The translations under genes were made by a program, and so were the position numbers. The notes beneath the pieces are model-generated. The model saw only the letters and a list, made by a program, of their open reading frames with translations, was not told where the DNA came from and did not search any database. 64,000 nt of DNA, from NCBI RefSeq assembly GCF_900104045.1, contig NZ_FNIN01000007.1, positions 30,632-94,631 of the forward strand. Direction: 5' to 3'. Positions 7,630-16,572 of this stretch are shown piece by piece; position 1 is the stretch's first letter, and every line of letters starts with the position of its first letter. This stretch comes from Desulfonauticus submarinus. GTDB lineage: Bacteria; Desulfobacterota; Desulfovibrionia; Desulfovibrionales; Desulfonatronovibrionaceae.

Positions 7630-10600
7630 ATGGGAAAGAAAACTTTAGAGGGTGCGCAAAAGAAGCAGACCAAAAAAGGGGGAAAGGTAAAGGTGTCAGA
7701 AAAATCTTCCTTAAGTATAAAAGTTTCACATTCTGAATTAGAAAAACTTAAACAAAAATTAGTTTTAACTGGTCAAGAGATTAAAGCCATAGGTGTAGAA
7801 GCAGAGCTTTTAGTGGGTGGAAAGAATTATAATACGGCTATTATTAGTACAATAGAAAATGTTCGCGCCCCTCAGTTTAGGGCTATTTCCTCTGTAGCTT
7901 TCCATAAAGTTCTTGATGAGACAAAAGTAAATGCTTCTTTGGTTCGTAATATTGTGGATAAAGAATACGATGCAATAGATTGGAATGATAGTGAAGTTAA
8001 TAAAGATCCTGAATTTTTGAGAAATTTTGTTCGTAGGCTTGCTAGAAAGATTAAAGAGGATGGCAGAAGGGGTAAGTCTCAGGTAAAGTTAAGGACATTT
8101 ATTAATAATGTAGTAGAGGGTTTTGCTACTTCTCCAGAAGGCATAGACCAATTACGTAAGCGCTCAGTGATGGTACAAGTTGCTATTTTATCTGTGGATT
8201 TGCCCAAAGATGTGGAAGAAGGTGTTCGTCAAGCGTATCGAGATATTTGTAAAGAAGCAGGAGAAGAAAATGTTCCTGTAGCTGTTCGTTCTTCTGCTGC
8301 TGGAGAAGATAGTAGAAAGAAAGCCTTTGCAGGATTACAAGATACATATTTAAATATTGTAGGAGAAAATGAAGTAGTTCAGGCATATCATTGGGATTGT
8401 GCTTCAGCTTATAATCTGAGAAGTATGACTTATAGAAGAGAGGCAATTCTAGATGCTTTGGCTAAAGCTGAAAAAACAGGAAATGAAAGTATTGCTATTG
8501 AGGCCAAGAAAGAATGGGCGATAGAAAATACATCTCTTTCTGTTTGTATAATGAGAATGATAAACCCTGTAGTATCTGGAACAGCTTTTAGTGCAGATAC
8601 TGCTACAGGATGTAGAGGAACAGACAGAAAGGATTTAGTATCTATTGATGCTAGTTATGGTTTAGGAGAAGCAGTTGTTAGTGGCATGGTGACTCCTGAT
8701 AAATTTTATGTTTTTCAGCGAGATGATGGAGAAGAAGTTGTAATTCGTTTTATGGGATTTAAGGATAAAAAAATTGTCTATGATGAGGAAGGAAGTGGGA
8801 CAAAAGTAGTAAAGGTCCCTGAAGACATAGCATGTCGATGGGCTTTGTCTTTAGCTCAAGCAGAGATGGTTGCCAAAGGTGTGCGGGCTATAAGCAAAGC
8901 ATACGGTGGCATGATTATGGATACAGAGTTTTGTATAGATGAATATGATAGATTGTGGTTTGTTCAGGCTAGGCCAGAAACTAGGTGGAATGAAGAGTTA
9001 GAGAAACATCCTCATACTATTTTTATGCGAAGGTTAGAAGTAGATCCTTCTGCTTTAAGTGAAGTAGAAGTAATTTTAGAAGGAAATGGAGCTTCAAGAG
9101 GGGCAGGACAGGGTACAGTAAAGTTTTTGCGTTCAGCTTTGGAGTTAAATAAAATTTCAAAAGGAGACGTATTGGCAGCTGAACGAACAGATCCTGATAT
9201 GGTGCCAGGTATGAGGATTGCTTCTGCAATTTTAGCTGATGCAGGTGGAGACACCAGTCATGCTGCAATTACTTCTAGAGAATTAGGTATTCCTGCAATT
9301 ATTGGTATTCAAAAATTAGAAGTTTTGCGTTCATTAGATGGACAAGAGGTAACTGTAGATGCTTCTAGGGGTAAAGTATATAGAGGACTTGTTCCTTTAG
9401 TTGAAGTTGGGGGAGAAATAGATACTAGCAAACTTCCAACAACCAAGACGAAGGTAGGACTTATTTTAGCAGATGTAGGACAAGCAATGTTTTTATCTCG
9501 TTTAAGAGATGTTCCTGATTTTGAAGTTGGTTTGCTTAGGGCTGAATTTATGTTGGGTAATATAGGCGTTCATCCTTTAGCTTTGGAGGCGTATGATAAA
9601 GGCACGTTATTGCCAATTGTAGAGAGAAAGTTGGCAGAATTGGAAAATGGATTAGTTAAAATTATTAAAGAACAACTTTCATCTGGAGTAGTGACCTTAG
9701 ATTTAAAACTCAGAAAGTATGTAGGAATAATTACTGGATTAAAACAAAAGGTTAAAGAACTTACGGAAATAGAGGGAAGTAAAGGAACAGAAGAAGTTTT
9801 AGCAATTCATAGACAAATTCGAGAGTTTGATCACAAGTGGGATCAATATTTGGACAAGGCTACTAAGTATCTAGAGCTTCTTAAAACATCTGTGGATTTA
9901 AAGGAACATATTGCTGCGATTTTAGGTTATAAAGAAGAGTTAGCTTCTTTAATAGGAAAAGATCCTGAGACTGTTCAAAGAAGGCAAGAAATAGAAGATA
10001 AAATAAATGTAGTTTATCATAGAGTAAAAGATGAGCCCTATGTACAAGAAGTTTTGACGAAGATTAAAGAAATGCGTGATAAAGTGGCTTTAAATACAGG
10101 TTATAAACAACAAATGGATGAAGTAAGAGAGCTTCCCCAAAAAATTAGAAATATTTTAAGAGCAAAGGGATATAGAAGTGGGAAGGAATTGTATGTACAA
10201 ACTTTGGCTCAAGGTTTAGGTCTTTTTGCTATGGCTTTTTATGGCAAGCCTATTATTTATCGGACTACAGATTATAAAAGTAATGAATATAGAAATCTTG
10301 TGGGCGGAAGTTTATTTGAGGAACACGAAGATAATCCAATGCTTGGCTATCGAGGTGTATCCAGAGGTATTCATGATTGGGAGTTAGAAGCCTTTAAATT
10401 GGCAAGAGGAGCGTATGGAGGAAAAAATTTACACCTCATGCTTCCATTTGTAAGAACTTTAGAAGAAGCCAGAAGTATGAAAAGATATCTTTCAGATGTT
10501 CATCAATTGCGTTCAGGTGAAGATGGGTTGAAATTGGTTTTGATGTCAGAAATTCCTAGTAATGCTATTTTGGCAAAGAATTTTATTCAAGAGTTTGATG

Positions 10601-11256
10601 GGTTTTCAATTGGTTCTAATGATATGACTCAATTAGTTTTAGGTACAGATAGAGATAATGCGAGATTAAGACATATCTATGATGAAGAAGATCCTGCAGT
10701 CGTATGGGCTATTTTAGTGACTATTTTTACCGGACAAAAATATGGGAAAAAAGTAGGTTTTTGTGGTCAAGGAGTATCTAATAGTAAAATTATTAGAGGC
10801 TTGGTGTGTATTGCTGGAATTGTATCTGCCTCAGTGGTCCCAGATACTTATGCTCAGACTAAATTTGATATTGCAGAGGTTGAGAGAGAAAATATTCCTC
10901 TACGTGAACTTGGAAAATGGCTTAAGACTCAACACTTAACACGACTTCAAGATTTATTAAAACAAGAGAATTATGAACATATAGCTAAAAAATGTTCCTC
11001 AGCTAAAGATTTAATGGATTGGTATGAAGGTGAGTTAGCTAGGTTACACGAGCAAGTACATTCTAATTTGGGAACAGAAAAAGAAGAATTCTATCGTCAA
11101 GAGCTAGATAAATTTAGAAAAACTTTTCATAAGCCTGTGATTTATGCGAATTGGGATTGGGATAAAACTGTTTTAGATGCATTACATCAAGCGGGATTTA
11201 ACTCATTTGAAGAACAAGAAAAAGCATTAGAAGAACAAAGAAAGCATGTATGGTAA
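7630..11256 (+). CDS. ppsA: Phosphoenolpyruvate synthase / dikinase family enzyme, extended
   Basis: The ATG at 7630 follows AGGGGAGA by five bases; the upstream ATG at 7612 lacks a site. About 1208 residues, against roughly 790 in E. coli PpsA. The N-terminal PPDK nucleotide-binding domain (about 55-455) has AVRSSAAGEDS and MIMDTEFCIDE. The swivelling phospho-His domain contains GGDTSHAAITSRELG with His544 as the carrier. Residues about 650-860 are a charged helical insertion (ELTEIEGSKGTEE, ELASLIGKDPETVQRRQEIE). The C-terminal PEP-binding barrel has SIGSNDMTQLVLGTDRDN near 995-1010. The reaction is ATP + pyruvate to PEP (or the reverse), feeding gluconeogenesis. Synthase is favoured over phosphate dikinase by overall layout, but not proven. 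Confidence 0.82.
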   Translation: MGKKTLEGAQKKQTKKGGKVKVSEKSSLSIKVSHSELEKLKQKLVLTGQEIKAIGVEAELLVGGKNYNTAIISTIENVRAPQFRAISSVAFHKVLDETKVNASLVRNIVDKEYDAIDWNDSEVNKDPEFLRNFVRRLARKIKEDGRRGKSQVKLRTFINNVVEGFATSPEGIDQLRKRSVMVQVAILSVDLPKDVEEGVRQAYRDICKEAGEENVPVAVRSSAAGEDSRKKAFAGLQDTYLNIVGENEVVQAYHWDCASAYNLRSMTYRREAILDALAKAEKTGNESIAIEAKKEWAIENTSLSVCIMRMINPVVSGTAFSADTATGCRGTDRKDLVSIDASYGLGEAVVSGMVTPDKFYVFQRDDGEEVVIRFMGFKDKKIVYDEEGSGTKVVKVPEDIACRWALSLAQAEMVAKGVRAISKAYGGMIMDTEFCIDEYDRLWFVQARPETRWNEELEKHPHTIFMRRLEVDPSALSEVEVILEGNGASRGAGQGTVKFLRSALELNKISKGDVLAAERTDPDMVPGMRIASAILADAGGDTSHAAITSRELGIPAIIGIQKLEVLRSLDGQEVTVDASRGKVYRGLVPLVEVGGEIDTSKLPTTKTKVGLILADVGQAMFLSRLRDVPDFEVGLLRAEFMLGNIGVHPLALEAYDKGTLLPIVERKLAELENGLVKIIKEQLSSGVVTLDLKLRKYVGIITGLKQKVKELTEIEGSKGTEEVLAIHRQIREFDHKWDQYLDKATKYLELLKTSVDLKEHIAAILGYKEELASLIGKDPETVQRRQEIEDKINVVYHRVKDEPYVQEVLTKIKEMRDKVALNTGYKQQMDEVRELPQKIRNILRAKGYRSGKELYVQTLAQGLGLFAMAFYGKPIIYRTTDYKSNEYRNLVGGSLFEEHEDNPMLGYRGVSRGIHDWELEAFKLARGAYGGKNLHLMLPFVRTLEEARSMKRYLSDVHQLRSGEDGLKLVLMSEIPSNAILAKNFIQEFDGFSIGSNDMTQLVLGTDRDNARLRHIYDEEDPAVVWAILVTIFTGQKYGKKVGFCGQGVSNSKIIRGLVCIAGIVSASVVPDTYAQTKFDIAEVERENIPLRELGKWLKTQHLTRLQDLLKQENYEHIAKKCSSAKDLMDWYEGELARLHEQVHSNLGTEKEEFYRQELDKFRKTFHKPVIYANWDWDKTVLDALHQAGFNSFEEQEKALEEQRKHVW

Positions 11257-11289
11257 ATAAGTAGTAATATTTTTGTGAAAGAAGTTAAA

Positions 11290-11316
11290 AGGGGGCTTTA
11301 AAAGCCCCCTCTTTTG
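11290..11316 (+). terminator. Bidirectional terminator between ppsA and speE
   Basis: AGGGGGCTTT/AAAGCCCCCT arms at 11290-11310 with a T-rich tract on both sides (CTTTTGTTTTT on +, TTTTAACTTC on -). The two converging genes end 34 bases to the left and 9 to the right, so it can serve both. Confidence 0.88.
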
Positions 11317-11319
11317 TTT

Positions 11320-12258
11320 TTATAAAGTGTTTTCTAAATTATTCCCAAACCATCTGGGCATATCTTTTAGAGAATAAACCATTTGTTCATTTTCAATGGC
11401 ATTTTTAAGAAATTTTGGCAAAGTAAGAGCAGCAAAAAACATTTCTTCATCTAAAAATTTTAGAGTACCTTTTATTTTAGTGTGAATAATTTCTTTAATT
11501 TGTTTTTTATTTAGTGTTTTAAATTCTTTTAAAGAAACAATTGAGAATGCTAGAGGGGTTAAATATACTTGGCAAAAGGAGATACAGGCCTGAAAATACG
11601 GAAAAATAGTTTTTAATGTATTTGCTACTCTTGTAAAATAAAAATGGTCTGGAGGAGCAGCTGGTCCAGACTGGATGCTTATAATGCCTTGAGGATGTAA
11701 AATATTTTTTAAACTGGAAAAGAATTCTTTAGTGAATAAAGCCATAGCTGGCCCATCATCTACAGGATCAGATAAATCGCAGATTATAAGATCCCATTTT
11801 TTAGATGTATTTTTAACAAAATCAAATGCATTTTCTATTAAAATAGTTGCTTTGGGATGTTCCAAAGAATTTTGATTAAGTGTTTTAAAATGAGTCTTGC
11901 CACATTTGATAACCTCTTCATCAATATCTACAAGAGTAATATTTTCCACCTCTTTCCATTTCAAGGCTTCTCTTAATGCGCATCCATCTCCTCCCCCTAG
12001 AATAAGAATATTTCTAGGATTTCCATGAAAAATAGCAGGGACATGAACTAAGAGTTCATGATAAATAAATTCATCTACCTCACTAATTTGACAAATATTG
12101 TCTAATAAAAGAACTTTGCCATATAATTTGGACTTAATAAGAGCAAGTTTTTGATATTTTGTTTTTTTTAATTCCAAAATTTCTTCTGCTGAGTGTAAAA
12201 AAATATCTCCACCCGTTAGTATTTCTGGGAAATAGTCTCTTAGTTGGCAACCTGACAT
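11320..12258 (-). CDS. speE: Spermidine synthase
   Basis: 312 residues. The SAM-type fold is shown by LILGGGDGC (GGGDG at 88-92), ITLVDIDEEVI (acidic residue binding the ribose) and ICDLSDPVDDGPA (161-171), where Asp161 matches the catalytic acid of polyamine synthases. It moves the aminopropyl group of decarboxylated SAM to putrescine. The first 19 bases overlap the end of speD, so the pair is translationally coupled and supplies donor and transfer steps of one pathway in the cytoplasm. The C-terminal region lacks extra domains. A different amine acceptor (for example making thermospermine or aminopropylcadaverine) cannot be excluded. Confidence 0.9.
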   Translation of the reverse strand: MSGCQLRDYFPEILTGGDIFLHSAEEILELKKTKYQKLALIKSKLYGKVLLLDNICQISEVDEFIYHELLVHVPAIFHGNPRNILILGGGDGCALREALKWKEVENITLVDIDEEVIKCGKTHFKTLNQNSLEHPKATILIENAFDFVKNTSKKWDLIICDLSDPVDDGPAMALFTKEFFSSLKNILHPQGIISIQSGPAAPPDHFYFTRVANTLKTIFPYFQACISFCQVYLTPLAFSIVSLKEFKTLNKKQIKEIIHTKIKGTLKFLDEEMFFAALTLPKFLKNAIENEQMVYSLKDMPRWFGNNLENTL

Positions 12259-12656
12259 GGTTCGTATTCCTCATGTAACTTGTTGTAAATTTTTTCTTTC
12301 TTCACTTTATTCCCCCTAGGCAAAGTAATGAGGTCATAGTCTTCAGCTTGAAGAAATTCTACTAAAAATTCACATGCTTTTTGAGGATCTGAAAATTCCC
12401 CACAGGTGAAGACATCAACCGCAGCGTATCCCAATTCTGGCCAAGTGTGGATAGAAATATGGGATTCTGCTAATAAACCTAAAGCAGTTACTCCCATAGG
12501 ATGAAATTTATGGCTAGTGAGACTTAAAAGGGTTGACATAGATTGTTGAGAGGCTTGTTTGATAGCTTGTTTGATGATTTCTTCGTTGTCCAAAATAGAA
12601 AATGGACAGCCTTTTAGCTCAAGGACAAGATGAAGTCCACAGATCTTGTTTTTCAA
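12240..12656 (-). CDS. speD: S-adenosylmethionine decarboxylase proenzyme
   Basis: 138 residues, the class 1B size. LAESHISIHTWPELGY holds the self-cleavage site between Glu64 and Ser65; Ser65 becomes the pyruvoyl group, and His70 and Cys85 are the other expected catalytic residues. Start codon is TTG (12656-12654), chosen because AAGGAGG lies eight bases upstream and no ATG is near. It makes decarboxylated SAM for the overlapping speE. A leader of about 175 bases with a terminator-like hairpin and a short ORF precedes it, so expression may be attenuated. Confidence 0.93.
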   Translation of the reverse strand: MKNKICGLHLVLELKGCPFSILDNEEIIKQAIKQASQQSMSTLLSLTSHKFHPMGVTALGLLAESHISIHTWPELGYAAVDVFTCGEFSDPQKACEFLVEFLQAEDYDLITLPRGNKVKKEKIYNKLHEEYEPCQVAN

Positions 12657-12689
12657 TGGCTTTTCCTCCTTAAGTTATAGGTTTACTAC

Positions 12690-12755
12690 TTAGGTAGGTG
12701 CAAAACTTTCTCTTGGTAAATAGACAACACGTATTAACGGGTCGTCAGTACTCAT
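12690..12755 (-). CDS. Possible 21-codon leader ORF upstream of speD
   Basis: An ATG (12755-12753) with AAGGGG five bases upstream opens a 21-codon frame (MSTDDPLIRV... to ...SFAPT, stop TAA at 12690). It ends 33 bases before the speD start. Its own ribosome site and position between a leader terminator and speD suggest a regulatory leader peptide, as known for other polyamine genes, but no homologue is claimed. Confidence 0.4.
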   Translation of the reverse strand: MSTDDPLIRVVYLPRESFAPT

Positions 12756-12785
12756 AAAAACCCCTTGGTTAAGAATTTATTTTCT

Positions 12786-12827
12786 CCCCTTTCCAAAAAA
12801 AGAAAGGGGGGTAGCCTAAAACCCCCT
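12786..12827 (-). promoter_or_regulatory. Terminator and alternative hairpin in speD leader
   Basis: Read on the - strand, AGGGGGT (12827-12821) pairs with ACCCCCC (12812-12806) and is followed by TTTCTTTTTTT, an intrinsic terminator. The sequence CCCCTTTC (12809-12802) can instead pair with GAAAGGGG (12793-12786), which uses the terminator's 3' arm and U-tract. The two hairpins exclude each other, as in attenuators. It could also simply end the upstream ABC-importer transcript. Confidence 0.55.
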
Positions 12828-12837
12828 GAATCAATTC

Positions 12838-12867
12838 AGTATTGAGAAAAAAAGACAAGATTGTCAA
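12838..12867 (-). promoter_or_regulatory. Likely speDE promoter
   Basis: TTGACA (12867-12862) and AATACT (12843-12838) are 18 bases apart on the - strand. The predicted start near 12831 lies just before the leader terminator hairpin, which implies that this hairpin is transcribed from this promoter. Confidence 0.5.
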
Positions 12868-13020
12868 GTAGTTGCTTTTCTTCTATAGATGGTGTTTTAA
12901 TTTTAATCAGTTAAAAAAAAGATGTTTGATTATTTAATATGGGAAAAGTTTTGTTTTCTAAAAGGGTAGTTAACAAGGTAAAAAATTAAAAAATATATTA
13001 AATCTATGTGAATTAATTGA
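12868..13020. other. Gap between BMP importer operon and speD promoter
   Basis: AT-rich and without a convincing ORF or terminator. I see only short A/T runs. Together with the speD leader it makes the 364-base non-coding stretch between the two operons. Confidence 0.5.
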
Positions 13021-13929
13021 TTATTCTTTTAAATAAGGAAGCCCTAGACTTTTGGGGAAATTTAGTTCGGATTTATATTTGTTTTTTATTAATATTAAAA
13101 TAATAAGAGGTAAAATAAAGGGAAGCATTTTAAGAATATAAACAGGAACAATTTCTTTGCCAATGGCTTGGAAGTAAAATTGTAAAGCCATAAAAGATCC
13201 AAATAAAAATGCTCCCACAAAGGCTCTAAATGGTTTTAGTCCTGAAAATACTACCATAGCAATAGCAATCCAACCTTGCCCACCACTTATGCCTTCTTTC
13301 CAACCTGGAGTATAGGCTAGAGATAGGTAAGAACCTCCAAGTCCAGTTAATGCTCCACCTATAATGGTTGCTATATATCTATACTTAAACACATTAAGGC
13401 CTGCTACATTACTAACTTTGGGATCTTCGCCAATAGCTTTAAGGTTTAAACCTAGAGGAGTATGATAAAGAATAAAATTGACAATAAAAAGTAAAATAAA
13501 ACTTGCAACAACTATCCAGTTTAGTTCTTTTAAAATGATTCCAAAAGGATAATGCTCAAGTTCTGTAAAGCAAGGTAGAGAAATTGTTTGCAATCCAATA
13601 AAAGGTCGTCCTAGGAAACTACTAAGTCCTTCTCCTAAAATAGTAATTGCCAGTCCAGAAAGAACTTGGTTAGCGCTTAGATGGATAGAAAAAAAAGCAT
13701 GGATTAAGGACATACTGCTTCCTACTATCATTGCTCCTGTAAATCCTATAATTAAACTGTGAGTATAATAAGTTAATACAAATCCTGCGAGAGCAGATAC
13801 AAGCATTATTCCTTCTAATCCAAGGTTTAAGATGCCACCTTTTTCAGTGATTATTTCTCCTAAAGAAGCTAAAAATACTGCTGGTATTGATTTTAGAGTT
13901 AGTGCTAAGATAAAATAAATATCATTCAT
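13021..13929 (-). CDS. BMP-family ABC transporter permease (second)
   Basis: 302 residues, about eight membrane segments, BPD_transp_2 type. GEIITEKGGILNLGLEGIML and LGLNLKAIGEDPKVSNVAGL are typical of the permeases paired with BMP-type binding proteins (nucleoside or purine importers such as Bacillus NupQ/YufQ). Its start overlaps the end of the other permease by 8 bases. It forms the heterodimeric channel with that protein in the inner membrane. Confidence 0.88.
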   Translation of the reverse strand: MNDIYFILALTLKSIPAVFLASLGEIITEKGGILNLGLEGIMLVSALAGFVLTYYTHSLIIGFTGAMIVGSSMSLIHAFFSIHLSANQVLSGLAITILGEGLSSFLGRPFIGLQTISLPCFTELEHYPFGIILKELNWIVVASFILLFIVNFILYHTPLGLNLKAIGEDPKVSNVAGLNVFKYRYIATIIGGALTGLGGSYLSLAYTPGWKEGISGGQGWIAIAMVVFSGLKPFRAFVGAFLFGSFMALQFYFQAIGKEIVPVYILKMLPFILPLIILILIKNKYKSELNFPKSLGLPYLKE

Positions 13930-14983
13930 TTTTTTTGATCCATTTTAATTTATAATTGCTAAGAGTTAGTGCACCTAAGAAAGATAAAAGCATAAATCCT
14001 TCTAAAATTAGGGTGAAAGATGCTGGTATGTGTAGGTTAGTTTGAATACCTTCAGCACCTACTTTTATTATACTGAGTAGAACACTTAAAATAGGAACTA
14101 GAAGAGGATTTTTTTGTGCTAAAAAGGCAATAAGAATACCATCATATCCATATCCAATACTTAAGCCTTGTTGAAGTCTTCTATGGAGACCTAAAACTTC
14201 TCCCATCCCAGCTAATCCTGCAATGCCTCCACTTATTAAAAAAGCAATTAGTAGTAATTTTTTTTGAGGAAAATGTGCGTATGTGGCAGCATTAGGATTT
14301 AGTCCACATACCTTAATTTTATACCCAAGAGGTGTTTTTTGGAAGAAAAGATAACCTAAAAAGCATAGTCCTAATCCAATAAATAGATTTAAACTAATTC
14401 TAGTTTGGAAAAATCTAGGTAGCCATGTGCTTACTGGTAGAATAGCTGTACCAGGAAATCCAAACCCCATAGGATCTCTCAATGGTCCAAAATATAGGTG
14501 TTCCATAAAGATAAGAGCTACATAATTTAGAAGTAGTGAAGAAATAATTTCACTTATTTCCCATTTTATTTTTAAAAATATGGGAATATATGCCCAAATA
14601 AATCCACCTATAAAACCTGCTAATATTACTATGGGCAAATGCATATAGATGGGAATATACTTAACCACAGTAAGTGCACAAATAGCTGAGCAGGTTCCTC
14701 CCATAATAAGCTGACCTTCTGCTCCAATATTCCATAGTCCTGCCTTAGCAGCGATTAAAACACTTAGACCCGTAAGTATTAAAGGAGTTGATTTAACTAA
14801 TACTTCTGAGAAGGAATAAAAGTCGCCTAAACTATTTTGCAAAATACCTGAATATATTTTCCAGGGATTTAAATGCAAAAGAGTGAAGATAATCGCTAGA
14901 ATAAGAAAGGGTAAAGACATTAAAATTAAAAAAAGAAAAATTTTTTGTTTCAAGGAGAGATTACGTTTTTTTAAGATTAACAT
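13922..14983 (-). CDS. BMP-family ABC transporter permease (first)
   Basis: 353 residues, with one extra N-terminal membrane segment compared with the second permease. AAKAGLWNIGAEGQLIMGG and GYKIKVCGLNPNAATYA are the family signatures. It overlaps the ATPase gene by 7 bases at its start and the second permease by 8 at its end, so the three genes are tightly coupled. It resembles Bacillus NupP/YufP, part of a guanosine importer; the substrate here is inferred only. Confidence 0.88.
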   Translation of the reverse strand: MLILKKRNLSLKQKIFLFLILMSLPFLILAIIFTLLHLNPWKIYSGILQNSLGDFYSFSEVLVKSTPLILTGLSVLIAAKAGLWNIGAEGQLIMGGTCSAICALTVVKYIPIYMHLPIVILAGFIGGFIWAYIPIFLKIKWEISEIISSLLLNYVALIFMEHLYFGPLRDPMGFGFPGTAILPVSTWLPRFFQTRISLNLFIGLGLCFLGYLFFQKTPLGYKIKVCGLNPNAATYAHFPQKKLLLIAFLISGGIAGLAGMGEVLGLHRRLQQGLSIGYGYDGILIAFLAQKNPLLVPILSVLLSIIKVGAEGIQTNLHIPASFTLILEGFMLLSFLGALTLSNYKLKWIKKNE

Positions 14984-16494
14984 TTTAAACTTCCTGTCAT
15001 GTAAAGACCTAGATTGGCAATATCTTTTGAGGAGGTAGGTGAAAAAGTTTTTACTATTTGTCCTTTATAGATGATGCCAATTTTATCAGCTAAAATAAGA
15101 GATTCTTGAATATCTCCAGAGATAAGTAAAATACTAGAATGTTTCTTTATTTGTATTAATTGTTTCCATATTTCTTGAGTAGAATTAATGTCTAATCCTT
15201 GAGTTGGGTGTTCTGCAATAATTACGGTTGGTTCTTTACTTAACTCTCTGCCTAGTATAAATTTTTGAAGATTTCCTCCTGAAAGATTAGAAGGGGTAGA
15301 GTTTATCCCATTGGGGGTCTTTATGTTGAATTCTTGAATAATTTTTTGTGTAAAAGTTTTAGCAATTTTCCATTTTATTTTAAGAGAATTTGAAAGTTCT
15401 TTGAGTCTAGTTAAAACAAAGTTAAAGTATAGACTTTTCTCTTCTATACAGGCTAAATTATTGCGATCTTCAGGAATATATACTATTTTAGTAGGATAGT
15501 TATTTATCCATTGTGAGGCATTGTATTTTTTATCGAAAATAATTTCTCCTTTAAATTCTTGTAATCCGCCAAGCACTTTGGCTAGAACTTCTTGTCCATT
15601 TCCAGATATTCCCAAAAGAACAAAGATTTCACCTTGTTTTAATTTTAAATTAATATTTTTAAGTAAAACTTGTCCATTTTGATTTACTTGAATATTATTT
15701 AATTGTAATATACTCTTTTTACTTATATTTTTTGTTTTATGTGTGTCAAAATTATTAATAATATTAAACTCTTTCCCTATCATTAGGGAGGCTAGTTCTA
15801 ATTTAGATTTTATTTTTGTTTTAGGTGTTGTGGATACTATTTTACCTTTTTGCATAACAGTAATAGTATCTGCTATTTCTAATACTTCTTCTAATTTATG
15901 AGAGATGAAGAGAATAGTGTGTCCATTTTGGCGTAATGATAGCAGTATTTTAAAAAAAGGTTTAATCTCTTGTGGGGTTAATACAGATGTTGGTTCATCA
16001 AATATAAGAATTTTACTATTTTTATAAAGAAGTTTTAATATTTCTACTTGTTGTTTTTGCCCCATTGAAAGGTTATGTATTCGTTCTTCTGGATTAATAT
16101 TTAAATTGAATTGACATAGAATAGAGTTAATCCGAGTTATTATTTGTTTTTTGTTCCATACAAAATTATTTTCCAGAGTTCCTAATGCAATATTCTGCCA
16201 TACAGTGAAATTTTCTATAAGCATAAATTTTTGATGTACCATGCCTATTCCATATTTTTGGGCATGGGCTGGATTTGTGAAAAGAATTTTTTTATTTTTT
16301 ATTAATATTTCTCCTGAATCAGGTAGAATATTACCAGAAATAATAGACATTAAGGTAGATTTGCCAGCACCATTTTCTCCTAAGATAGCATGAATTTGTT
16401 TTTGTTTTATATTAAGAGAAACGTTTTTAAGGGCTTTAAAATCACCAAAGGATTTGTTGATGTTTTTAAGTGTTAAAATAATAGAGTTGCTCAC
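14977..16494 (-). CDS. Double ABC ATPase of BMP-type importer
   Basis: 505 residues with two fused ATPase halves. First half: Walker A GENGAGKST, signature LSMGQKQQ, Walker B ILIFDEPTS. Second half: a degenerate Walker A (LGISGNGQEVL, lacking the usual GKS/T), signature LSGGNLQK, Walker B VIIAEHPTQGLD. This asymmetry is standard for the sugar/nucleoside CUT2-like group. It powers uptake through the two permeases. The binding protein is encoded upstream, beyond a hairpin that may lower transcription into this gene. Confidence 0.92.
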   Translation of the reverse strand: MSNSIILTLKNINKSFGDFKALKNVSLNIKQKQIHAILGENGAGKSTLMSIISGNILPDSGEILIKNKKILFTNPAHAQKYGIGMVHQKFMLIENFTVWQNIALGTLENNFVWNKKQIITRINSILCQFNLNINPEERIHNLSMGQKQQVEILKLLYKNSKILIFDEPTSVLTPQEIKPFFKILLSLRQNGHTILFISHKLEEVLEIADTITVMQKGKIVSTTPKTKIKSKLELASLMIGKEFNIINNFDTHKTKNISKKSILQLNNIQVNQNGQVLLKNINLKLKQGEIFVLLGISGNGQEVLAKVLGGLQEFKGEIIFDKKYNASQWINNYPTKIVYIPEDRNNLACIEEKSLYFNFVLTRLKELSNSLKIKWKIAKTFTQKIIQEFNIKTPNGINSTPSNLSGGNLQKFILGRELSKEPTVIIAEHPTQGLDINSTQEIWKQLIQIKKHSSILLISGDIQESLILADKIGIIYKGQIVKTFSPTSSKDIANLGLYMTGSLKC

Positions 16495-16516
16495 TGGTTA
16501 AAGTTAAATTTAAAGA

Positions 16517-16546
16517 GGAGAGGTTGCTAAGGCCTCTCCTTTTTTT
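16517..16546. terminator. Hairpin between binding protein and ATPase genes
   Basis: GGAGAGG (16517-16523) pairs with CCTCTCC (16533-16539). The + strand has a T7 run after it; on the - strand, the direction of the operon, the following tract is only TCTTTAAATTT. It probably acts as a partial terminator or mRNA stabiliser, so the binding protein is made in excess over the ATPase. Confidence 0.6.
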
Positions 16547-16572
16547 AATTTTTAATGTTTAGAGTTTTTTTA

